Below, in pieces: positions 54,606 through 63,400 of a stretch of DNA of 64,000 bases. Location of the stretch: contig NZ_LXEI01000007.1 of assembly GCF_001642835.1 (NCBI RefSeq), positions 36,225-100,224 of the forward strand, written 5' to 3'. The notes beneath the pieces are model-generated. The model was not told the origin of the DNA. It worked only from the letters and a program-made list of their open reading frames with translations, and ran no database searches. Numbering within the stretch: the stretch's first letter is position 1; each line of letters starts with the position of its first letter. Source of the stretch: Pseudotamlana agarivorans. Lineage in GTDB: Bacteria > Bacteroidota > Bacteroidia > Flavobacteriales > Flavobacteriaceae. The translations under genes and the position numbers were made by a program.

Positions 54606-54805
54606 TAATTCAGTTTAATCTTGCACTATATTTATCGAAAACCTCATGTTTTAATATGATTAACACTTTAACTAAGTATGTTTAATATACTGAAAAGCAA
54701 TACTTTAATGCATTAAACATAAGTTTGTTTAATTTTCTAAATTACACTGTAAATTAAATACTAAAAACGGTTTATTGATGTAAACTAAATGACCTAATTT
54801 GGTGT

Positions 54806-54817
54806 TTACAAATGTAA
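54806..54817. promoter_or_regulatory. Operator O2 upstream of the M14 peptidase gene
   Basis: TTACAAATGTAA, same core as O1. It lies 24 bp (centre to centre) from O3. Confidence 0.6.
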
Positions 54818-54829
54818 TATTGTTTTTGT

Positions 54830-54841
54830 TTACATTTGTAA
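54830..54841. promoter_or_regulatory. Operator O3 on the M14 peptidase promoter
   Basis: TTACATTTGTAA, the O2 core inverted. TACATTTG at 54831-54838 fits the -7 element, 18 bp before the start codon. Confidence 0.65.
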
Positions 54842-54855
54842 CCTAAATAATCAAC

Positions 54856-56001
54856 ATGAATATTCAAGCTATTAAATCACTCTTTTTAAATAATAAAGAA
54901 ACTGCGCTTTATGGTCGTTATATTACTAATAAGGACATAGAGCCCCTACTAAATAATTTACCAGAAACAGCAAGCGTAAAAGTTATTGGTCACTCTGTAC
55001 AAGACAGACCTATTTATGGTATAAAAACTGGGCATGGTAAAAAACGCATCTTATTATGGTCACAGATGCACGGTAATGAATCGACAACTACAAAAGCATT
55101 GTTTGATCTATTAAATACTTTATTAAAAGACGAATCAGACTTAAACCACCTTTTAGAGGCTTGTACACTTTATATAATTCCAATTTTAAATCCCGATGGT
55201 GCCAAGGCTTATACACGAATTAATGCAAATGAAGTAGATTTAAATAGAGATGCTCAAAATTTGACTCAACCAGAGAGTCAGGTTTTAAGAACTATTTTCA
55301 ATGACTTTAAGCCTCACTTTTGTTATAATTTACATGGACAACGTACTATTTTTAGTGCTGGGAAGGTGAATAAATCGGCAACAGTATCATTTTTATCTCC
55401 TGCGCAGGACAAGGATTGTACAATAACCCCTAATAGAAAGGTGTCTATGGAGGTTATTGCTGTAATGAATGCGATGTTACAGCAGGAAATTCCTGATCAA
55501 GTAGGGGTTTATGATGATGCTTTTAATATTAATTGTGTGGGTGATACCTTTCAGAGTGAGAATGTTCCAACTATATTGTTTGAAGCCGGTCATTTTCATG
55601 AGGATTATCAACGAGAGAAGACACGAGAGCTTATTTATATGTCCTATATAACGTCTTTAGACTATATCTCTAAAAACCCCGTTGATGGATTGGTGTATGA
55701 TTCCTACTTAAGTATTCCTGAAAATGAAAAACTGTTTTTAGATATTATAATAAGGAATGCCTTAATAGAAGGTGAGACTGTAGATGTTGGAATTCAATTT
55801 GAAGAAAGGTTAATCAATGAAAATTTAGAATTTATCCCTAAAATAGTTAAAATTGAAAATCTTGAAGGAATTTTTGGTCATAAAGAAATTGAAGCTCATG
55901 GTAATGAGGTGCTTAATGAGAATGGTGAATCGCTAGAAATAGACAGCGAAAACGTTTTAGTTAGAATAAATAATGAAAATGTCTTATTAAAAACGAAATA
56001 A
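54856..56001 (+). CDS. M14-family zinc carboxypeptidase
   Basis: A 381-residue metallocarboxypeptidase-fold protein. Zinc ligands His72 and Glu75 in MHGNEST and His160 in NLHGQRT; catalytic Glu244 in LFEAGHFH; Arg/Asp in EVDLNRDAQN (about 127-135). No signal peptide, so cytoplasmic. A C-terminal beta domain of about 110 residues (270-381) is added. M14 proteins of this type cleave C-terminal residues or deacylate (succinylglutamate desuccinylase relatives); substrate unknown. Under likely control of the divergent XRE regulator (O2/O3); a Lrp/AsnC regulator follows. Confidence 0.83.
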   Translation: MNIQAIKSLFLNNKETALYGRYITNKDIEPLLNNLPETASVKVIGHSVQDRPIYGIKTGHGKKRILLWSQMHGNESTTTKALFDLLNTLLKDESDLNHLLEACTLYIIPILNPDGAKAYTRINANEVDLNRDAQNLTQPESQVLRTIFNDFKPHFCYNLHGQRTIFSAGKVNKSATVSFLSPAQDKDCTITPNRKVSMEVIAVMNAMLQQEIPDQVGVYDDAFNINCVGDTFQSENVPTILFEAGHFHEDYQREKTRELIYMSYITSLDYISKNPVDGLVYDSYLSIPENEKLFLDIIIRNALIEGETVDVGIQFEERLINENLEFIPKIVKIENLEGIFGHKEIEAHGNEVLNENGESLEIDSENVLVRINNENVLLKTK

Positions 56002-56071
56002 ATCACATCTTTTATACTTTATCTTTAAAGAAAATGTATTAATTTTGCTGTATATTTAAGAATAGTTAATT

Positions 56072-56551
56072 ATGGGTAAAATAAAATTAGACGAAATAGA
56101 TCACCAAATTCTTGACATGTTAATAGATAACACAAGAATTCCATTTACAGACATAGCTAAAAAACTATTAATTTCAGCAGGTACAGTACATGTTCGTGTT
56201 AAAAAGATGGAAGAATCAGGAATTATTAAAGGTTCGTCATTGATGCTGGACTACAAAAAATTAGGTTATTCTTTTATAGCTTATGTAGGGGTTTATTTAA
56301 ACAATACTTCTCAAACCAAATTTGTTTTAGAGCGTATTAATGAAATAGCTTATGTGACAGTAGCTCACATTACAACTGGAAAATTTAATATTTTCTGTAA
56401 AATCAGAGCAAGAAGTACCGAGCACGCTAAAGAAGTTATCTTTTTATTAGATGACATTGAAGGTGTTTATAGAACAGAAACTATGATTTCTCTCGAAGAA
56501 AGTATCAACGATAAAAAACGATTAATGCATTCTATTTTTAATGAAATGTAA
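56072..56551 (+). CDS. Lrp/AsnC-family transcriptional regulator
   Basis: A 159-residue feast/famine regulator. Winged helix at about 5-60 (IDHQILDMLIDNTRIPFTDIAKKLLISAGTVHVRVKKMEESGII), RAM ligand-binding domain at about 72-150 (ISLEE near the end). Usually binds amino acids as octamers. A -7-like TAATTTTG lies at 56040-56047, 25 bp before the start; no clear -33. It lies 70 bp after the M14 gene and is followed by a terminator. Confidence 0.9.
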   Translation: MGKIKLDEIDHQILDMLIDNTRIPFTDIAKKLLISAGTVHVRVKKMEESGIIKGSSLMLDYKKLGYSFIAYVGVYLNNTSQTKFVLERINEIAYVTVAHITTGKFNIFCKIRARSTEHAKEVIFLLDDIEGVYRTETMISLEESINDKKRLMHSIFNEM

Positions 56552-56577
56552 TTAATAAATATTTAAAGAAATTATTG

Positions 56578-56611
56578 AAAAAAAGGCTGTCTGAATAGGC
56601 AGCCTTTTTTT
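56578..56611 (+). terminator. Terminator after the Lrp/AsnC gene
   Basis: 14-bp stem (56578-56591 with 56598-56611) with one T-G pair; core GGCTGTC/GGCAGCC, 6-nt loop, T run. Confidence 0.88.
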
Positions 56612-56650
56612 GTCAATTTTCTAGTAAATTCTTGAAATAAGAATGAGTAG

Positions 56651-56867
56651 AAAAATACTTTTAAGACTTATAAGTTTAACTATTTAAGTCTTTTACCTCC
56701 AAGTTCGGATGATTTAGTTCCTGTTAAACATCTCGTTCGCATTGTAATGCAATTTTGACCACATCGACATTAGTGCTTTAGAAGCAAGCTATAGATTTGG
56801 TAATTCTTCTGGCTACCATTTACACCTGTTGTTTAGGGTTTTTATCTATGAATTACACCAATTATAA
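56651..56867 (+). pseudogene. Decayed IS1182-type transposase N-terminus
   Basis: Reading two frames across 56651-56864 reconstructs the N-terminal DUF772-like part of an IS1182-family transposase. Frame one (56651-56755) gives FKTYKFNYLSLLPPSSDD then LVPVKHLVRIV and ends at TGA 56756-56758. Frame two (56757-56864) gives DHIDISALEASYRFG, NSSGYHLHLLFRVFIYEL and ends at TAA 56865. Functional relatives read LPPSxDxLVPxxHLVRxV...D.ID.S.LE..Y....SGYHP. No start codon, a frameshift and a stop mark it as dead; the catalytic domain is not seen downstream. Weak similarity may continue to about 56920. Confidence 0.8.
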
Positions 56868-57472
56868 TTTAAAAAGAGCTTAAAATAATGTATAGCCTCT
56901 TTATGGTTTCTTTTTTTATTAAGGATATAGATAAATGCCTTGAAATTACTTTTTACACGACTTCAAGTTATAATTCTCGTTGTTTTAGTTTTAAAATATT
57001 ATTAATCTAAAATATACAATAAACGTTATATCAAATATGGATTACTCATTAAGAAGCATATAATAAAATACCAATTATTAGTTTTTTAACTTCGTTTTAA
57101 TAGGGCGAGATTATAGCTTTTTATTGAGATATTAATATGGTGCATTTTTTTTGATTAAGAACAGGACTTCCGTTCGTCGATGATTTTTGCATATAAGGGC
57201 TGTTTATAATTTTTTCAACACATATAAGTTACTAATAGGCTTAATATGAAAATTTTGAAATTCATATGAATCCATTTTGTCAGATGTGTTGTTTGTCGAA
57301 TAAAGTTGTAAGCTAACGTTATTAAAGGTTTTTTCTGAATTTTATTTTCAATTTTACAGAATAGTTAAACCATATGAATTTCTAGTTTAGAAAACCTTTT
57401 CTTCATTTGGTTTTGAATCTTTAGAACATTTATTAATCATAAAAACAACCATCTATTCAAAATTTTTACATT
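56868..57472. other. Gene-poor AT-rich region before the giant gene
   Basis: About 600 bp without a plausible gene on either strand. The transposase relic does not extend recognisably into it. No clear TTG/TAnnTTTG promoter pair was found for the gene starting at 57473. A short palindrome around TTCATATGAA occurs near 57265. Confidence 0.5.
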
Positions 57473-60400
57473 ATGTCATTTTGCTATAAAACAATTGTTG
57501 TTGGCTTTTTAGTGTTAATTAGTCATCAAGTCTCTCTCTCTCAATCAATCAATTTTGGCGCTTCAGGTTTAGTAGGAGCGAATATTAACAATCCAACATC
57601 TCTGGATTTTGGCCCAAACAATAAATTGTATGTCGCCCAGCAAGACGGTGTTATTTGGGAATATGAGGTAAGTAGGGGTGAAGAAGGTCCAGGTAATGGG
57701 ACATATACTATATTAAATAGTAATCAAATCACCTTAATTAAAGAAAATACGCCTAATCATAATGATGATGGGACAAATAATTCTACAAAAAAACGCCAGA
57801 TTACTGGATTATTAACAGCCGGTACAAACACCAACCCGATTTTATATGTTACATCTTCAGACTCTCGTATAGGTGGTGGAGGCGGAGCCGGAAATGATGT
57901 TAACTTAGATACGAATTCAGGAATTTTGTCTCGACTTCGTTGGAATGGTTCAACTTGGGAAAAAGTAGATTTAGTAAGGGGGCTTCCTCGTTGTGAAGAA
58001 AATCATTCAACAAATGGGTTGGATCTGTTTACAAGAGGAGGTATTACATATTTACTTATTCAGCAAGGTGGTAATACGAATCAGGGGGCTCCTAGTAATA
58101 ATTTTGCAGGCTCAACTGAATTTTATTTAGCTGGTGCTTTATTAATAGTTAATATTTCGCAATTAGAGCAAATGGAAACAGCAAATGGAGGTCCTTATTT
58201 AGATTCAAGAACTAATAATACTCCATTTATTTACGATCTTCCTTCGTTGAACGATCCTGACAAATTGGATATCGATAATACACATCCTAGTTTTCCGTAT
58301 TCGGCATCTCATCCACTTTACAATGCTACAATCGATTTAGGTGATCCGTTTGGTGGTAATAACGGTTTAAATCAAACATTTCCTGAAAATGGAGGTCCGG
58401 TACAAATATTTTCACCAGGTTATAGAAATGCTTTTGATGTAGTTGTTACAACAGACGGGAGGATTTTTACTGGTGATAATGGTCCTAACGGAGGATGGGG
58501 TGGTACACCTTTAATTTATGACAGTAATAATCAGTTAAAAGGTACACATAACACGGCCACTTATAATTCGGCCGCTGGAGATTATATTACCAATAAGTTT
58601 AATATTGAAAACGGAAAAACTCATGGCGATGCATTACATTATGTAGGAACTATTAATGATCCGAATAATACGTATTACGGGGGACATCCTGTTCCGATTA
58701 GAGCTTTTCCTGATAAAGCTGGGGTTTATAAGTTTCAATACGATGGTAATAGTTGGATTGAAAATGGTGCGTATGATTGGTCTGCATTAATTAGTGGTGT
58801 GAGAGGGTATTTTAATACAGAGTTTACCATGGCAGATTTTCCATCAGATGTTCGTCAAGGTGAGTATCTAGCAGATGCTCTATCAAGTCCTAAGGTTAAT
58901 ATATTAGATATAGTAGGATCTTCAACAAATGGTTTATGTGAATATACGGCTTCAAATTTTGATGGCGCAATGCAGGGTAATATTCTTACCGCATCTTTTA
59001 ACGGTAGTATCAACAGATATAGTTTAGATGCAAGTGGAACAACATTATTATCAAAGGACAATGGTTTTTTAAGTGGGTTTGGTAACATTCCCCTAGATCT
59101 TATTGCAATGGGTGATAATAGCATATTTCCTGGTACCATTTGGGTTGTTACTTATGGGGCAGACGATGTTACTGTTTTTGAACCTGGAGATTTTGGAGAT
59201 TGTTTTCAGCCAGGTGATTCGGAATACGACGGGATGGCTGATTATGATGGTGACGGATTTACAAATGATGATGAAATTAACAATGGGACTAATCATTGTT
59301 CTGCAGGAAGTAGCCCTAGCGATAATGATGGAGATTTTTTATCCGATTTAGCGGATACTGATGATGACAATGATGGCATTCCTGATAATCAAGATGTTTT
59401 TTCGATAGATCCTCAGAATGGACTTGCATCAAACCTTCCTATTCTTTATCCTTTTTGGAATAATGATCCAGGAACAGGTTTTTTCGGTTTAGGGTTTACC
59501 GGGTTAATGACAGATCCAACAGGTACTATTAATTACCTTTCACAATATGATGAAGTTAACCTTTCCTTTGGTGGTGCCGGAGGTAAAGCGACAGTTGATG
59601 CGGTCTCTTCAGGAGATGCTTTGGGATCACAAAATTCTCAAGAAAATGCATTTCAGTTTGGAGTTAATGTTGATGAAAACTCAAACCCATTCACAGTACA
59701 TTGTAAAGTAGCAACTCCATTTAATGGCGCTGCACCAATTGCTGGACAATCTTATGGTGTGTATATTGGAAATGGAGACCAGGATAATTATTTAAAAGTT
59801 GCTTTGATGGAAGGGGTGACAAGTGGTGATAATATTTATGGTTTTGAAATTGTAAATGAGATTAACGGAGTTAATAACACAACTACTTTTGATGCACCAG
59901 AACTCCTACAGGCAGCTGGAGTTGATTTATATATAAATGTCAATCCAGAAACAAATTCTGCTCGAGTATTTTATTCTCTAAATAGTGGATTAGATATTGT
60001 ACAATTGGGCTCAGAACAACAACTAGCCGCTAGTTTTTTAAGTGCTTCCGATAATAAGGGGATGGCTGTTGGGATAATAGGAACTTCAGGTAGTTCTAAT
60101 TCAACATATATTGCTACTTGGGATTTTATTAATGTCACTGAAGATCAGTCTAGTACTTTACAACCCAACCCAGATACTTTAGATTTTGAGTCATTAGTTA
60201 TAAATAGTAGTGCTGTAGAATTAAATTTAGAAATTTCTAATGAAGGAAGTCCAGCAAATGGAGCTATTGAAGTAAGTGGGATTAATTTCTCTGGGGTTGA
60301 TGCAAATTTATTTACTAGTACGTTAAGTCTTCCTCTTTCTGTAGGGCCTGGTTCTGAAATACTTGTTCCGGTTAAGTTTACACCAGACGAAAATTCGGGA

Positions 60401-63400
60401 ACTAAATCTGCTACTTTAGAAATCACCCATTCCGGAATTAATAGCCCACTAGTTGTTCCTTTGAATGCTACATTAAGTGAGCCTCTGTTGGGTCCTTTAG
60501 TTCGTATTAGCGCAGGTAGTTCAGCAACAATTACTAGTACAGATAGTGGACCAGACTGGGAATCAAATCCATCAAATGGGGCATATAATGGTATATCTTA
60601 CTCTGTAAATACAGGAACTAAATATGCAAGTAGTTTACCTTATTCAAATAGACATAGTTCCATCCCCGGCTATATTGATGAGAATACTTTTAATGGACTT
60701 TTTAACAGTGAACGATGGGATGCAGATACAGAGCCTGAAATGGATTTTTCAATACCTATTTCTAATGGCCAATATACAGTTAATCTGTTTTTAGGAAACA
60801 GTTATTCAGGAACAAATAAAGTAGGGAATAGGGTTTTTGACATTCTTATAGAAGGTGTCGTAGTTGAGGATAATCTAGATTTGATTACTACATTCGGGCA
60901 TCAAGTAGCAGGAATGTTATCCTATCCTGTAACCGTAAATGATGGTGTGTTGAATATCTCTTTTGGACATGAAGTAGAAAACCCTCTAATCAATGGAATA
61001 GAAATTATTAGTGGTGCTATAATTTCTAATCAACCACCTGTTGCTGTAGCAAGTGCGAGTAGTTTAACAGGAGCTTCTTCTTTAGAGGTTTCGTTTACAG
61101 GAAGTGAATCCAGCGATGACAAATTAGGCATGACTTATTTTTGGGATTTTGGAGATGGAAACACAGGTACTTCAAGTAATCCAGTGCATACTTATACGGT
61201 CGAAGGAAATTACACGGTCACGCTTACAGTAACCGATTCAGATGGTTTACAGGATTCAGCACAACTTTCTATTGATGTGACAGGAAACCAATCGCAAACA
61301 ATAACGTTTGAGCCAATTTCTGATCAGTATACTCAAATAGGAGGAACAAGTTCATTAGTTTTATTTGCAAGCGGTGGTGATCCCAATGAAAATGTGACCT
61401 ACCAAATAAGTAACCAGCCCGAAGGAATAGATATAGAACCTACCAATGGACATATTATAGGTAGTATTGATCCGATAGCGCTTAATGGTGGACCAAATAA
61501 CGATGGTGTTCATTTAGTTACTGTAACCGCTTCAAAACCTGGGTCGCAAGATGTGACGCTTCAATTTTCATGGACCGTTACAGATGATTCTACTAAACTT
61601 TGGATTGACAAAAATGAAGATGAAACATATACGGCTCGTCATGAGTGCTCTTTTGTTCAAGCTGGAGATAAGTTTTACATGTTTGGAGGAAGGGAAAATG
61701 CCAAAACCTTGGATGTCTATGATTATACTACAAATTCATGGAATTCATTAACTAATTCTGCTCCAATCGAATTCAATCACTTTCAAGCAGTAGAATATCA
61801 AGGGTTAATATGGGTTATTGGTGCCTTCAAAACAAATGTATTTCCAACAGAAACACCAGCAGATTATATATGGGCATTTAACCCTGCTAATCAAGAGTGG
61901 ATTCAGGGACCTGAAATACCAGAAGGTAGAAAGCGTGGCTCAACGGGTCTCGTAGTTTATGACGACAAGTTTTATATCCTTGCAGGAAACACCAGAGGTC
62001 ACGATGGCGGGTATGTAGATTGGTTTGATGAATATGATCCAGCAACCGGAATATGGACTGTTTTAGAGAATGCTCCAAGACCAAGAGATCATTTTCATGC
62101 TGCAGTTATTAATGGAAAATTGTATGCAGCTTCAGGACGTTTGTCTGGTGGAAGTGGTGGTGTTTTTGGACCTGTAATTCCTGAAGTTGATGTTTATGAT
62201 TTTTCTTCTCAAACTTGGAGTACTTTACCATCCGACCAAAACATTCCTACAGGACGAGCAGCTGCAATTGTCGCAAATTTTGAAAATAAATTAGTTGTTG
62301 CTGGTGGAGAGACACCAAGTAGTTCTACCGCGTTAAAAACAACTGAAATTTATGACCCGAATTTGCAATCATGGACAACAGGTGAAGATCTTAATCATCA
62401 TCGACATGGTACTCAAGGTATTGTTTCAGGAAGAGGAATTTTTACAGCAGGAGGTTCTCCTTCAAAAGGTGGTGGTAATCAGAAAAATATGGAATGTTAT
62501 GGTGTTGATTCACCAGAAGGAAGCCCTAGTGTAGCAAGTTCATTAATTTCAGAATCTAATTTAGAAATTCCAGTAAGTGGAGCTAACAATTTTATGTTAG
62601 ATGTTTCAAATGGAAACATTGGAATTATGATAAAATCACTTGATATTACGGGTTCGGATGCTTCTGAGTTTGATATTGTCTCTGGGGATTTATCATATAG
62701 TATTCTCAAGCCTAACTCACAACACCAAGTTACTGTTCAACATTTAGGTACTGAAACCAATAAGAGCGCCTTGTTAACTATTGTTTATGATAATAATAGC
62801 TCAAAAACTTTAAACTTAAATGTAGGCTCTAGTTGTAAAGCCGATTTTGTAGAAGCTAATGGAGTAGTTATTATAGAGGCAGAGAATTTACCATTGCCTT
62901 CTGGCTGGCATGTTGAAAACAATACAACTGGTTTTAGCGGTTCAGGTTATATTAATTGGACAGGTGGAGAGTATTTTTCTTCCCCAGGACATGGAACAAT
63001 TAGTTCTACTATAAAAATTAATACACCTGGAACTTATTTGTTAGAATGGAGGTCTAAGATAGGTGAAGGATCTAGTAATACAGATAATAATGATACCTGG
63101 TTAAGATTTAATGATGCTAGTGAGTTTTATGCAAAAAAAGGAAGTAACATTATTTACCCAAAAGGAAGCGGACAATCGCCTCTTGTTAATGGTAGTGGTA
63201 GCAATAATTGGTTTAAAGTTTATTCAAACAATTTAGCATGGAATTGGCAATCCTATACTAATGATAATGATCCTCATGCAATTTATGTAGATTTTGATTC
63301 CCCTGGTATTTATACTATGGAAATTTCAGGAAGATCAGAAGGTCATTTTATAGATCGTATTGTTTTAAGTGCTAGTGGTAATAGAAATTTAGCTTTAGAA

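Noticed and set aside
56868..57472. Possible terminal inverted repeats or remaining transposase C-terminus of the IS relic
   Set aside because: No convincing inverted-repeat pair or catalytic DDE region could be read in this stretch.
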